A stretch of DNA of 64,000 bases from Actinoplanes campanulatus (GCF_014647795.1 NZ_BMPW01000022.1:124001-188000), one strand, 5' to 3'; shown: positions 19,835 through 29,049, numbered from the stretch's first letter. A program made the numbers and translations. Notes: generated by a model not told the origin, from the sequence alone.

Positions 19835-22681
19835 TCAATGGGGCAGGGCCACCGTGAAGGTGGTGCCGCCGGTGGGCGCCGGCTGGGCGGTGATCGTGCC
19901 GCCGTGAGCGTCGACGATGGCTTTGGTGACGGCGAGGCCGAGGCCGGTGCCTTTGATCTTGCGGTCGGTCGCGGTGGTGGCGCGGAAGAAGCGGGTGAAG
20001 AGCTGGGGGTACTGCTCGGCCGGGATGCCGATGCCGGTGTCGGTGATGCCGATGGTGACGATGGTGTCGTCGGCGTGTGCGGTCACGGTGGCGGTGCCGC
20101 CGGCAGGTGTGTATTTGATGGCGTTGGAGAGCAGATTGTCGACGACTTGCCGGAGCCGGGGAGCGTCGCCGGGCACCAGCGGTAGTGGGCCGATGTCGGT
20201 GGTGAGGGTGACCGATTGGGTTTCGGCGTTGGGCTGGTGGTCGTGTACGGCCTGGCGCAGCAACTGGTCCAGCCGTAGTGGTTTGCGGTCGATGGTGGTT
20301 CGGCCGCTGTCGAAGCGGGCGAGGTCCAGCAGGTCTTCGACGAGGTGGTTGAGGTGGTCGCTGGTACGCGCGATGACGGCGAGTTCGGGTTGGTCGGCCA
20401 GGCCGGGTTCTTCGCGGAGGAACTCGGTGTGCGCGGCGATGATGGCGATGGGGTTGCGCAGTTCGTGGCTGACGACGGCGACCAGTTCGTCCTTCATCCG
20501 GTCGAGTTCCCGCAGGCGGCGTACCTGCTGCTGTTCCTGGGCGAGTAGCCGCTCCCGCTGGTCGGCGAGTTCCCGGCGTTCGGTGACGTTCGTGCTGGTG
20601 CCGTCGATGTAGAGGTGGCCGTTCTCGCGGCGGGGGACGGCGCGTATCCACACCCAGCGGGTGACGCCGTCGAGGCCGATCAGCCGGCATTCGCATTCGG
20701 CCGGCTCGCCCGTCGACGCCTGCTCGTAGAACAGCTCGAACATCTCCCGGTCGTCCGGGTGCACGAGCGCTCTGACGGTGGTCGCCATGTCCCCGTCGGT
20801 GGGCAGCGCGCCGCCGTAGACGCCCTTGCCACCGACGCTGGAGTAACTGGAGCGGACCTCACCGGACGGGGTGACCTCGACGGTCCAGAACGAGTCGTTG
20901 ACCTGCTCGACGACCCGGTTGAAGTCGCGGCGGGCGGCGGCCAGCGCGAGGGTGAGGTCCTCGGCGCGGCGCCGTTCCACGAAGCGGCCGATCTGCCCGG
21001 CGATGTCGCACAGCATGGCGAGGATCTCGTCGTCGCGGTCGATCTCGGCATCGATGAAGAACACGAGCGCGCCGGCCACCCCGTGACCGCGGTGCACCGG
21101 TACCCCGACCCCCGTACGCAGCCCGGCCCGGTACCCGGCCCGTACCCGGCCCCGGTGGGGGAAGGTGAGGTCGCGGATCAGGTCGGTGCTCCAGATCTCG
21201 ACGCCGCGTTCCCAGACGGAACCGGCCAAGCCGTGGCCGCGGGTGAGGGCCCGCGTACCTTCGTCGCGGAATGCCGTCAGGTCGGTGCCGGGCCGGCTCC
21301 AGCAACTGTTCCGGACGAGGAGGCTCTGCTCCTCGTCGACCTCCCAGTATTCGGCGCAGGCCCACTGGAGTTCGGCGGCGACAGCCGCGGCGGCCGCGGC
21401 CGCCGCCCCCTGCGCCGAGGTGGCCTCGGAGAGCGCGCTCGTAACGGCGTACCGGCAGCGGCGCAGCAGCTCGGCGCGGCGCGTCTCAGTGATCTCGTGC
21501 AACGCCGCCACAGCGCCGAGGCACCGCCCGTCCGCGGTCTCGACCGGCCGGGAGTTGCTGAGGAAGTAGCGTGGTGGCCGGCCCGGGACGACGATCGAGA
21601 TCTCCTGGCGCCGCACGACCTCACCCCGGAAGGCGCGGGCCAGGCCGGCATCTTCCGGCCGCATCGGGGTGAGCCCGTCCGCTTCGAACAGGTGGTAGGT
21701 CCGCGACCACGACTCCGGCCCGAGCGGCAGCATGTCCTGGCCGTGGATTTCCCGCATGGCCGAGTTGAACTGGGTCAGGACGCCCTGGCTGTCGCAGGCC
21801 ACCACCCCGACGTCCAGGCTGTTCAGCACCGCCTGCAGGAAAGCCCGTTCGCTCTCCAGTTCGGCACGCGCCACGGTCCGCTCGGTGATGTCGTGCATGA
21901 ACATGCTGAACACCGGCCGGCCGTGCCCGTCGTCCATGTACAGAGATGTCTCGACCGGGATCTCCCGGCCCCGCTTGTCCAGCAAGGCTATTTCCAGCCA
22001 CTGCCCGACCAGGTCGGATGTTCCGGTACGCCGGGCCTCGGCCAGCCTCTGTTCGTGCCTGTCCCGGGACTTCGGGGGCACGAGCAGGTCGGTGGTGCGC
22101 TTCCCCAGAACCTCGGCGGCGGACCAGCCGAACAGCTGTTCGGAGGACCTGTTCCAGCCGATGATCCGCCCGGCGGCATCCATCGACAGGTAGGCCTCGA
22201 TCGCGCCGTCCAGCATTTTCTGCAGCCGTGCCGCGGAAAGCCGTGCGGCATCGTACGCGGTATGCAGCGCGATCTCCGACTCGGCGGTCTCGGCCAGATC
22301 GAGCAGGTTCTGCAGCTCGTCGTCGGTCCACTCCCGCGGCACGATGTCGGCCACGAAGAACACGCCGGGCGACTCCCCGTCCGGCCCCCGTAGCGGATAA
22401 CCGGCGTAGGCGACTGTCTCGTGTTCCCGGACCGCCGAGTCGTGGCTCAGCCGCGGGTCGGTGTCGCAGCGGACAACGATCAGCGGGTCGCCCTCGCTGA
22501 CCACGTACCGGTTGCACGGATGCGACTGGTTCGGGTCGGTGCCGGGCCGGGACACTCCCGCGATCGGGACATGCAGTTGCCGCGCGGCCATCCGGGCCAG
22601 CCGGTTCAGACCCGGCGCCGGGTCCGGCTCCTCGCAGACGCGTGCCGAAACCACCTCCTGCGCGCGCACCTTCACCTTCAC
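19835..22681 (-). CDS. Soluble multi-sensor histidine kinase (GAF-PAS-PAS-GAF-PAS)
   Basis: 948 aa without membrane helices. Order: GAF (~20-155), PAS (~160-275, AYLSMDAAGRIIGWNRSSEQLFG), PAS (~280-395), GAF (~400-570), PAS (~575-690), HisKA with phosphoacceptor His in VVSHELRNP (~735), and HATPase_c with NAIKYT, DTGIGIP and GTGLGLAVTKAI. A poly-Ala linker of about 12 residues joins PAS2 and GAF2. GTG at 22681 is the longest start; other GTG codons at 22675 and 22669 are possible and no strong ribosome site decides. No response regulator is adjacent, so its partner is elsewhere. Codon use is looser than in neighbours at the 3' end. Confidence 0.85.
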   Translation of the reverse strand: MKVKVRAQEVVSARVCEEPDPAPGLNRLARMAARQLHVPIAGVSRPGTDPNQSHPCNRYVVSEGDPLIVVRCDTDPRLSHDSAVREHETVAYAGYPLRGPDGESPGVFFVADIVPREWTDDELQNLLDLAETAESEIALHTAYDAARLSAARLQKMLDGAIEAYLSMDAAGRIIGWNRSSEQLFGWSAAEVLGKRTTDLLVPPKSRDRHEQRLAEARRTGTSDLVGQWLEIALLDKRGREIPVETSLYMDDGHGRPVFSMFMHDITERTVARAELESERAFLQAVLNSLDVGVVACDSQGVLTQFNSAMREIHGQDMLPLGPESWSRTYHLFEADGLTPMRPEDAGLARAFRGEVVRRQEISIVVPGRPPRYFLSNSRPVETADGRCLGAVAALHEITETRRAELLRRCRYAVTSALSEATSAQGAAAAAAAAVAAELQWACAEYWEVDEEQSLLVRNSCWSRPGTDLTAFRDEGTRALTRGHGLAGSVWERGVEIWSTDLIRDLTFPHRGRVRAGYRAGLRTGVGVPVHRGHGVAGALVFFIDAEIDRDDEILAMLCDIAGQIGRFVERRRAEDLTLALAAARRDFNRVVEQVNDSFWTVEVTPSGEVRSSYSSVGGKGVYGGALPTDGDMATTVRALVHPDDREMFELFYEQASTGEPAECECRLIGLDGVTRWVWIRAVPRRENGHLYIDGTSTNVTERRELADQRERLLAQEQQQVRRLRELDRMKDELVAVVSHELRNPIAIIAAHTEFLREEPGLADQPELAVIARTSDHLNHLVEDLLDLARFDSGRTTIDRKPLRLDQLLRQAVHDHQPNAETQSVTLTTDIGPLPLVPGDAPRLRQVVDNLLSNAIKYTPAGGTATVTAHADDTIVTIGITDTGIGIPAEQYPQLFTRFFRATTATDRKIKGTGLGLAVTKAIVDAHGGTITAQPAPTGGTTFTVALPH

Positions 22682-22815
22682 CGGATCGGCGGGATCGCGC
22701 TCCTGCTGAGCGCGTGCGCCGCGATCCGAAACATCAGACGATCCCGGCGGTGAACGAAAGCGGGTTGCGGTGGGACAGACAGGAGGACAGCCCTACGAAA
22801 AGGAGTGAACGCGTC

Positions 22816-23478
22816 ATGCGCATCTCTTCGCATCCCCACCGGCTCGGCACGGCCACGCTGCTCGGACTCGTCCTACTGGTGGCCGGCACCTTCGGCGCCG
22901 CGCCGGCGGCCGCTGGGCCGCCGTCCCTCGCGGCCGGCGCCGCCGCCTGCGAGGGCGCGGTGGTCCACTCCGTCGACGCCGCACAGCCCGGCACGCTGCC
23001 GCGCCTGTGCATCGCGGTCGGCGGGGTCGTGCGTGTCGTCAACACCGGACCCGGGTCGCTGCTCGCGCAGCCCGCCACCATGGTCGACTGCTTCTACGCG
23101 GCGGGCACCTACCAGTGCCGCCTGATCCGCACCGGCACCGTGCGCCTCACGCTGGCCGCGGATGCCCGGGAGCTGCTCGTCCGGGTGCCCGCGGCGGTGC
23201 CCGGACAGCCGTCGACGGCCTGCTCGCCGGCGGGCAGCGTGGTCGATCTCGACACCACCGACGAGTTGCGCTGGTGGTCGCCGTGCCTGCGGATCGGCGC
23301 GACGCTGCGGGTGGTCGACCTCGGGCCCGGCCTGCTGGCGGTCACCCCTGCCGACGCCGTGAACTGTCACTACGAGGCCGGCATCCACGCCTGCCAGTTC
23401 CGCCGGCCGGCCAGTGTCGTCTTCACCGCCACGGTGGACGCGGCGACACGCTCCGTGACGGCCGTCGCGGTCCGTTAG
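22816..23478 (+). CDS. Secreted protein with two copies of an unrecognised domain
   Basis: 220 aa. Sec signal at residues 1-33 (LLGLVLLVAGTFGAAPAAA). The mature protein is two tandem domains, residues 45-124 and 136-220, which match each other and the C-terminal domain of the lipoprotein at 24852-25373. Shared pattern: Cys-x-x-x-x-V, Asp, Cys-Leu/Ile-x-x-Gly, R-V-x-N/D-x-G-P-G, Y-x-A-G and a closing beta strand. Four Cys per domain (for example C45, C65, C92, C101) suggest disulfides. AAGGAG lies about 10 bp before ATG 22816. It precedes the Ser/Thr kinase by 54 bp. Function unknown; a beta-sandwich binding domain is a guess. Confidence 0.78.
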   Translation: MRISSHPHRLGTATLLGLVLLVAGTFGAAPAAAGPPSLAAGAAACEGAVVHSVDAAQPGTLPRLCIAVGGVVRVVNTGPGSLLAQPATMVDCFYAAGTYQCRLIRTGTVRLTLAADARELLVRVPAAVPGQPSTACSPAGSVVDLDTTDELRWWSPCLRIGATLRVVDLGPGLLAVTPADAVNCHYEAGIHACQFRRPASVVFTATVDAATRSVTAVAVR

Positions 23479-23532
23479 CCGTCTAGCGATCGGCGTCTAT
23501 GGTCGAGCCGTGACGGGTGAAGTCGCACCATC

Positions 23533-24855
23533 ATGACCGGCCTACGGCAGATCGGCGGGTACCGCATCGAACGGTTGCTCGGCGCCGGGTCGTTCGCCAC
23601 CGTGTGGCTCGGCCACGACCCGGCGCTGGACGCCTACGTGGCGATCAAGGTGCTGGCCGAGAACTGGGCCCACGACCTGCGGGTCCGGGAACGTTTTCAG
23701 CAGGAGGCCCGGCTGCTGTGGCGGCTTGCCGACGAACGGGTGGTGCGGGTGTACGCCGTCGGCGAACTGCCGGACGGCCGCCCGTACTCGGTCATGGAAT
23801 TCGCCGAGGGCGGCAGCCTGCGCGACCGGCTCGATCAGGGTGACCTGCCGCCCACCGTGGCCTTGCGGGTATTGCGGGAGATCGCCGCGGGCGTCGCGGT
23901 GCTGCACCGGCACCGGATCGTGCATCGCGATCTCACGCCCGGCAACATCCTGTTCCAGACAGCGTCACCAGGACCGGAGCGGGTACTGATCGCCGACCTC
24001 GGCCTGGCGAAGGCGCTCGCCGCCGCATCGGGGCTGACCGCGCGCGCCGGCACCCCCGGCTACATGGCTCCGGAACAGGACGACCCCCTGGCCGCGGTGG
24101 ACACCAGCGCCGACGTCTACGGGCTGGGACGGCTCGGCGCCCGGCTGCTGAGCGCCCAGCAGAGCACCGGGCGGCCACGGATGCGCCCCGGCGTGCCCGC
24201 CGGGGTCGCCGCGCTCCTGCACCGGGCGACGGCGCGTAACCCCCGGGATCGACCTCCGGACGCCGCCGCCTTCGCGGCGGCGCTCGATCGGGCCGTCGGG
24301 AACGACACCGGTGGCGCGTTCACGCCGTTCGGGCGCGCGGCGACCATCATCGCGGCCGTCGTGGTCCTGGCCGGCGTCCCGTCCGACGCCGCCCGACCCG
24401 AGGGCACGCGCACGGCCCGGGACGGTACGGGGCAGCTGACAGTCGCGCTGCCCGCCGGATGGCGTGCCGCGGGGTCCGGCTGGGCCGGCCGCCTCGACGG
24501 GGACGGCCGGCTGGAACCCGCCATGGTGATCTCCCCGGATCCCGCGCGCTGGCGTACCGATCCGGGTGTGCCCGGCGCGTTCATCGGACTGTCCCGCAGT
24601 GCCGGGGCACGCACGACGGCGGCCGGTTTCGTCGCGGAGCACCCGCACGCACGCTGCGCCGCGGCACCGGTCCGGCAGTCCGGCGCCGACTGGGTGGTGG
24701 CGCGCTTCACCTGCACCGGTCCCAAGCCGGTGATCATCGAGGCGGTCCGTCCGGACATCCGATCGGCGGCCCTGGTGTACGTGCAGATCGCCCTCGAACC
24801 GAAGGCGAGCGACGAGGAGGTCGACGAGCTGCTCGGCGGCGTCGGCACGACCTAG
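23533..24855 (+). CDS. Membrane Ser/Thr protein kinase with altered catalytic loop
   Basis: 440 aa. Kinase domain at residues ~9-255: glycine loop LGAGSFATV, Lys39 (VAIKV), Glu58, catalytic loop HRDLTPGN (Asp133, Asn138), DLG in place of DFG (Asp155), and TPGYMAPE at 174-181. A short hydrophobic helix at ~269-283 leads to an extracellular domain (~290-440). The usual catalytic-loop Lys (HRDLKPxN) is Thr136 here, so activity may be changed though Asp133 is kept. No PASTA repeats. Sits between two genes for exported proteins sharing one domain, and its TAG overlaps the convergent lipoprotein stop by 3 bp. Confidence 0.84.
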   Translation: MTGLRQIGGYRIERLLGAGSFATVWLGHDPALDAYVAIKVLAENWAHDLRVRERFQQEARLLWRLADERVVRVYAVGELPDGRPYSVMEFAEGGSLRDRLDQGDLPPTVALRVLREIAAGVAVLHRHRIVHRDLTPGNILFQTASPGPERVLIADLGLAKALAAASGLTARAGTPGYMAPEQDDPLAAVDTSADVYGLGRLGARLLSAQQSTGRPRMRPGVPAGVAALLHRATARNPRDRPPDAAAFAAALDRAVGNDTGGAFTPFGRAATIIAAVVVLAGVPSDAARPEGTRTARDGTGQLTVALPAGWRAAGSGWAGRLDGDGRLEPAMVISPDPARWRTDPGVPGAFIGLSRSAGARTTAAGFVAEHPHARCAAAPVRQSGADWVVARFTCTGPKPVIIEAVRPDIRSAALVYVQIALEPKASDEEVDELLGGVGTT

Positions 24856-25373
24856 CGGACCACCACCGTGATGTCATAGGTCCTGCCGCCCTGTGGGATC
24901 GTCACGACGACAGTGCCCCTGCGCACGAAACGCACCTCGACGATGCCGGCCTCGTAATGCTGCGCGACCAGTTCCGGCGAGTCGGTGGTGACCTCGCCCG
25001 GCCCGATGTTCTCGATGCGCAGCACCGCACCGGCCGCCAGGCACATCGCGGGAACCAGAGCCAGCTCGTCCGCGGCCACGTCGATGGTGTGGACGACCGC
25101 GCCTTCACAGGACGGCGACGCCGGAGGCCGGGTGGACGTCCGGCTCGGGCTCGGGGTGACGAGGGGGCGGCGCGACGGCGACGAAGTGGACGCGGGGGAG
25201 GGCCGGGGCGGCGACACGCTCGAGGCTCTGCTCGCCGGCCCGGCGGCCGCCGACCGTACCGGTGCCGTTTCGGTGGCAGCCTCGGTCGGTAGCGGTGAGA
25301 CCGGCGACTCGGCCGCGCATCCCACCATGGCCAGCGACGCGGCGAGCGCACCGACCGTCAGCCGGCCCCGCAT
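24852..25373 (-). CDS. Lipoprotein with Pro/Ser/Thr stalk and the shared domain
   Basis: 173 aa. Signal peptide with lipobox MVGC, Cys at residue 19; residues ~23-88 are rich in Pro, Ser and Thr, like a wall-spanning stalk. The C-terminal domain (89-173) begins CEGAVVHTIDVAADELAL and matches both domains of the secreted protein at 22816-23478. ATG shares a base with the stop of the sigma factor gene (TGATG), so sigma factor and lipoprotein are co-translated. In this position many ECF genes have an anti-sigma factor; here a surface lipoprotein takes that place. Confidence 0.78.
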   Translation of the reverse strand: MRGRLTVGALAASLAMVGCAAESPVSPLPTEAATETAPVRSAAAGPASRASSVSPPRPSPASTSSPSRRPLVTPSPSRTSTRPPASPSCEGAVVHTIDVAADELALVPAMCLAAGAVLRIENIGPGEVTTDSPELVAQHYEAGIVEVRFVRRGTVVVTIPQGGRTYDITVVVR

Positions 25374-25924
25374 CAGGTTCCCCCGGGCGGTGCCAGCCGC
25401 AGCCGCAGCTGTGAACGGCCATGGTGAATGCGGGATCTCACGGTGCCCTCCGGTACCGCGATCAGCGCGGCGATGTCGGAGTAGCTGAGGTCGAGCAGAT
25501 CCCGCAGGACGACCGCCTCGGCAAGATCGGGTGGTAGCCGCTCCAGCGCGTCGAGCAGATCCAGGCGGGTTCCCGCTACCACGCTGGTCCTGCGCGGGTC
25601 GGGACGATCGGGCAGCGGCACTCCACCCGATTCGGCCAGGAAGCGGCCGCGCAGCCTCTGGTAGGTCGACCTGGCACGGTTGGCGGTCAGACGGTAAAGC
25701 CAGGTACGGAACGACGAGCGACCCTCGAAGCCGCCGATCGACCTGGTGAGCGCGAGCAGCGCGTCCTGACAGGCGTCTTCGGCGTCTTCGCGGTTCGGCA
25801 GGAACCGGGCACATATCCGGAGCATGTCAGGTCGCAGCACGGTCAGCAGGACATGCAGCGCGGTGGCGTCGCCGGCCGCGGCCGCGTGTGCCAACTCTTC
25901 GACCTCGGTGGCTGGGCTGTCCAC
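25373..25924 (-). CDS. ECF RNA polymerase sigma factor
   Basis: 183 aa. Region 2 (~15-80) contains PNREDAEDACQDALLALTRSI; region 4 (~125-178) contains LPPDLAEAVVLRDLLDLSYSDIAA cut into helices and ends in the recognition helix VPEGTVRSRIHHGR. The GTG start at 25924 follows an otherwise empty stretch. No anti-sigma gene is adjacent; the coupled lipoprotein is the only partner. It may control the local envelope proteins, but no promoter motif could be shown. Confidence 0.88.
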   Translation of the reverse strand: MDSPATEVEELAHAAAAGDATALHVLLTVLRPDMLRICARFLPNREDAEDACQDALLALTRSIGGFEGRSSFRTWLYRLTANRARSTYQRLRGRFLAESGGVPLPDRPDPRRTSVVAGTRLDLLDALERLPPDLAEAVVLRDLLDLSYSDIAALIAVPEGTVRSRIHHGRSQLRLRLAPPGGT

Positions 25925-26000
25925 CAGCCCAGCCTAGACATGCCACACCAGCACCAGGGTCCACTTCGGATGCGAGCGCTGGGACTGCGGTGTCTGCGGT

Positions 26001-26879
26001 TCAGGGCGCGCCGATGAGCCGCAAGTCCCCCGGTCGGACCGAGACGGTGAGGGGGCCGCTCCCGAGCGGTTCACCGTCGGCGTACACCGGTAGTGGGCGG
26101 TTGGCCGTGACGGTGACCGTCCGGGCTCGGCGGGTTTCGATGCCGGGCAGCTCCAGGTGGGTGCCGTGCCGGAGCGCGGCGAGCGCTCTGAGCATCCGGC
26201 CTCGCGGCAGGGCCCCGACGGTGACGATGTCCAGCAGGCCGTCGTCGAGCCGGGCGTGCGGTGCGACCCGCAGGCCGCCGCCGTACCACGGCGCGTTGGC
26301 CACCACGACGGTGTGCCCGGTGAACGAGGTGGTCTGCCCGTCCACGGTCAGCGTGTACTCCACCGGGCGCCACCTGGCGATGACGGCCAAGCCGGCGAGC
26401 TGGTACGCGATCGGGTGGCGCGGTAGCCGGCGCCGGTTCGCCAGGTCGTTGGCTGCCGCGTCGATGCCGATGCAAGCGCTGCCCGCGACCACCCGGCCGT
26501 CCGCCTCCGCCACGTCGATCGGCCGGCCGGGCAGCGTACGCAGCGCCTGAGCGGCAGCGGCCGGATCGGCCGGCAGCGGGGCGCAGCGGGCGAAGTCGTT
26601 GCCCCGCCCGGCGGGCACGACCGCCATCTCGGCATCGGAGCCGACCAGGCCGGCGGCGACCGCGCCCACGACGCCGTCGCCGCCGACCGCCAGGACGGTG
26701 TGTCCCGCGGCGGCGGCCACGGCGCCGAGCTCGGTGGCGTGGTCGAGCGAGCGGGTGTACGACACGGTCACCGCGGCCCCGCTCTCCCGCAGCGCGGTTG
26801 CCAGCCGGGTGACGTGGACGGCCGCCGTGCCCGCACCCGCCGCCGGGTTGACCACGGCGGTGAACCGGTCGCGGTTCAC
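26001..26879 (-). CDS. Diacylglycerol kinase-family lipid kinase
   Basis: 292 aa, DAGK_cat fold. N-terminal VVNPAAGAG, nucleotide-binding GGDGVVG (GGDGT type) near residue 67 and PAGRGNDFARC near 88; the C-terminal lobe has a Asp-rich LDDGLLDIVTVG. Phosphorylates a lipid hydroxyl such as diacylglycerol. GTG start overlaps the stop of the AGPS-like gene (GTGA). The set lipid kinase, AGPS-like flavoprotein, TetR and GlpD matches the M. tuberculosis Rv2249c-Rv2252 locus, where the kinase is Rv2252. Confidence 0.86.
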   Translation of the reverse strand: MNRDRFTAVVNPAAGAGTAAVHVTRLATALRESGAAVTVSYTRSLDHATELGAVAAAAGHTVLAVGGDGVVGAVAAGLVGSDAEMAVVPAGRGNDFARCAPLPADPAAAAQALRTLPGRPIDVAEADGRVVAGSACIGIDAAANDLANRRRLPRHPIAYQLAGLAVIARWRPVEYTLTVDGQTTSFTGHTVVVANAPWYGGGLRVAPHARLDDGLLDIVTVGALPRGRMLRALAALRHGTHLELPGIETRRARTVTVTANRPLPVYADGEPLGSGPLTVSVRPGDLRLIGAP

Positions 26880-28438
26880 GGCAGCAGGATGCCGGGGTTG
26901 AGGATGCCGTGCGGGTCGAGCGCCTGTTTCACGCCCTGCAGCGCGGCCACGCCGACATCACCGATCTCGCGGGTGTACCAGGGGCGGTGTGCACGGCCGA
27001 CGCCGTGGTGATGGGTGATGGTGGCGCCCGAGGCGGCGATGGCGTCGCTGGCCGCGGCCTTGGCGGCCTGCCACTGCGCGACCGGCTCCTCGGCCTGGGC
27101 CGCGACCACGGTGAAGTACAGCGAGGCGCCACTGTCGTACACGTGCGAGATGTGGCACAGCACCAGCGGCGGCGTGCCGGCGCCGGAGAGGTTCTCCATC
27201 AGGGCGCCACGCACGGCGGCGTAGGTCGCCGGCAGCCGGTCCCAGAACGTGGCCGTCTCCAGCGTCTCGGCGATCGCACCCGCGTCGAGCAGGGCGTCAC
27301 GCAGGTAGGGCGCCCGGAAGCGCCCCTCCTGCCAGGCCTCACCGGGCCCGGTCCCGAGCGGGGTGCCGCCGAGCTCGGCCAGCCGCTGTTCGAGCGCGGC
27401 GGTACGGCCGGCGACATCCTCGACGGTGCCCTCGACGCCGACCACGGCCAGGCAGCCGTCGGCCTGCGGGCCGCCGGTCGCCGCGTTGATCGCCGTCTCG
27501 GTCTCGTCCGACAGCCGCAGCACGGTAGGCATAGGACCGTCCTGGGCGAGCGCGCGCACCGCGTGGGCGCCGGCGTCGAACGACGGGAAGCTCCAGCCCG
27601 CGTAGTGGCGTGCCTGCGGTGCAGGGCGTACCCGTACGGTCAGCTCGGTGATCACACCGAATGCGCCTTCCGAGCCCAGCAGGAGCTGGCGCAGATCGGG
27701 GCCGGCGGCCGACTCCGGGGCCCGGCCGGTGTCGAGCAGCCCGATCGGGGTGGCCGCTCGCAGGCCGACGACCATCCGGTCGAACCGTCCATACCCGGCG
27801 GACGCCTGACCGCTGGACCGGGTCGCGGCGAAGCCGCCGAGGCTGGCGTACTCGAAGGACTGCGGGAAGTGCCCGAGCGTGAAACCCTCGGCGGCCAGCA
27901 ACTGCTCGGCCCGTGGCGCGCGCACGCCGGCCTCGAAGGTCGCGGTCCGCGAGACCTGGTCGAGGTGCACCAGGCGGTCGAGAGCGGCGAGGTCGACCGC
28001 CAGCACGCCGGCGAAACCTTCCCGGCGGGCGGCGAGGCCACCGACCACCGAGGTGCCACCGCCGAACGGGACGACCGCCACCCGGAGCCGGGAGCAGACG
28101 GCCAGCAGGTCGGCCACCTGTTGCTGGGCGGTCGGCCGGGCCACCGCGTCCGGGGCGTCGCCGGCCTGCCCGGCCCGCAGCCGTAGCAGGTCGTCGGTGG
28201 ATTTGCCGGCGGCGTGCGCCAGCCGGGCCTCGTCGTCGGTGGCGACCGTGGGGCACACCGAGCGCAGCTCCTTCAGGACCGTCTCGCTCAGGGTGCCGGC
28301 CGGCAGGTCGGCGGTCGCGGCCGCGGGGCGGGGGTCGGTCACGCCGAGAGCCGCGCTGAGCAGATCGCGTACGCCGGAGGACAGGGATACGGCGTCGGCG
28401 GGGGTGCCCCATCGCGCCACGTCGCGCAGTTCATTCAT
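26876..28438 (-). CDS. FAD-linked oxidase resembling alkyl-DHAP synthase
   Basis: 520 aa, vanillyl-alcohol-oxidase fold. FAD-binding part contains VVPFGGGTSVVGG near residue 140 and TLGHFPQSFEYASLGG near 200; the C-terminal cap ends with the active-site motif THHHGVGRAHRPW and DPHGILNPG. Closest known type is alkyldihydroxyacetone-phosphate synthase (ether lipid synthesis) and the mycobacterial Rv2251 flavoprotein. Acyl/alkyl DHAP is related to the GlpD substrate, which gives the cluster a common theme of glycerol phosphate lipids. A lactate/glycolate-type oxidase role is less likely because of the HHH motif. Start codon lies inside the shared TetR palindrome. Confidence 0.82.
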   Translation of the reverse strand: MNELRDVARWGTPADAVSLSSGVRDLLSAALGVTDPRPAAATADLPAGTLSETVLKELRSVCPTVATDDEARLAHAAGKSTDDLLRLRAGQAGDAPDAVARPTAQQQVADLLAVCSRLRVAVVPFGGGTSVVGGLAARREGFAGVLAVDLAALDRLVHLDQVSRTATFEAGVRAPRAEQLLAAEGFTLGHFPQSFEYASLGGFAATRSSGQASAGYGRFDRMVVGLRAATPIGLLDTGRAPESAAGPDLRQLLLGSEGAFGVITELTVRVRPAPQARHYAGWSFPSFDAGAHAVRALAQDGPMPTVLRLSDETETAINAATGGPQADGCLAVVGVEGTVEDVAGRTAALEQRLAELGGTPLGTGPGEAWQEGRFRAPYLRDALLDAGAIAETLETATFWDRLPATYAAVRGALMENLSGAGTPPLVLCHISHVYDSGASLYFTVVAAQAEEPVAQWQAAKAAASDAIAASGATITHHHGVGRAHRPWYTREIGDVGVAALQGVKQALDPHGILNPGILLP

Positions 28439-28457
28439 GAGTTACACTGTTACACAT
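28437..28457 (+). promoter_or_regulatory. Putative TetR operator spanning both divergent start codons
   Basis: 21-bp near-palindrome ATGWGTWACA-N-TGTWACWCAT centred on 28447 (15 of 21 positions symmetric). It holds part of the AGPS-like ATG (28436-28438) and of the tetR ATG (28456-28458). Only 17 bp separate the two start codons, so there is no room for leaders; both transcripts are expected to be leaderless or to start inside the opposite gene. Confidence 0.6.
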
Positions 28458-29049
28458 GACGTCGAATCGTCACACCCTTGGAAGCCGTACAGATGAAGAT
28501 GTTCTTCTCGACGCGGCGCGCGACTGTGTGCTCGCGGTGGGGCTGCGCCGCACCACGCTGACCGACGTCGCCCGGCGGGCCGGCGTCTCCCGGATGACGA
28601 TGTACCGGCGGTGGCCCGACATGGCGACGCTCGTCGCCGACCTGATGACCAGGGAGTGGGGCGATCTCGCCCTCCAGTCGCAGGCGAGCGCCACCGGCCG
28701 GCACACCCGCGAGCGCCTGGTGGACGGGCTCACCGGCGGGGCCCGGCGACTCCGCGACCACCCGGTCTTCCGCCGCATCGTCGAGCTGGACCCCGAGGTG
28801 CTGCTGCCCTACCTGGTGGACCGGCGCGGCACCAGCCAGGACCGGATGCTCGCCGCCCTGCTCGTCACGATCGCCGAGGGTCACGCCGACGGATCGGTCC
28901 GGCCCGGTGCGCCCGAGCTGCTCGGCCGTGGCCTGCTGCTGACCCTGCACGGCTTCGTCATCTCCATCGGCACCATGACCGACCAGGTCACCTCCGCCGA
29001 ACTCGACAGTGAGCTGCGCCTGCTCCTCGACCGGTACCTGGCGCCGTGA
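28456..29049 (+). CDS. TetR-family regulator of lipid/glycerol phosphate genes
   Basis: 197 aa. HTH at residues ~15-60 (TTLTDVARRAGVSRMTMYRRW); C-terminal TetR ligand domain with VFRRIVELDPEVLLPYLVDRRG. ATG 28456 is the only start that keeps the whole HTH. Its 3' end overlaps glpD (GTGA), so regulator and GlpD are one transcript. It most probably binds the palindrome over its own start codon and so represses both directions. Equivalent to Rv2250c in the mycobacterial locus by position. Confidence 0.87.
   Translation: MTSNRHTLGSRTDEDVLLDAARDCVLAVGLRRTTLTDVARRAGVSRMTMYRRWPDMATLVADLMTREWGDLALQSQASATGRHTRERLVDGLTGGARRLRDHPVFRRIVELDPEVLLPYLVDRRGTSQDRMLAALLVTIAEGHADGSVRPGAPELLGRGLLLTLHGFVISIGTMTDQVTSAELDSELRLLLDRYLAP

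Noticed and set aside
23512-23538. Eight-codon GTG frame ending in ATGA over the kinase start
   Set aside because: Too short and without other support to claim a leader peptide.
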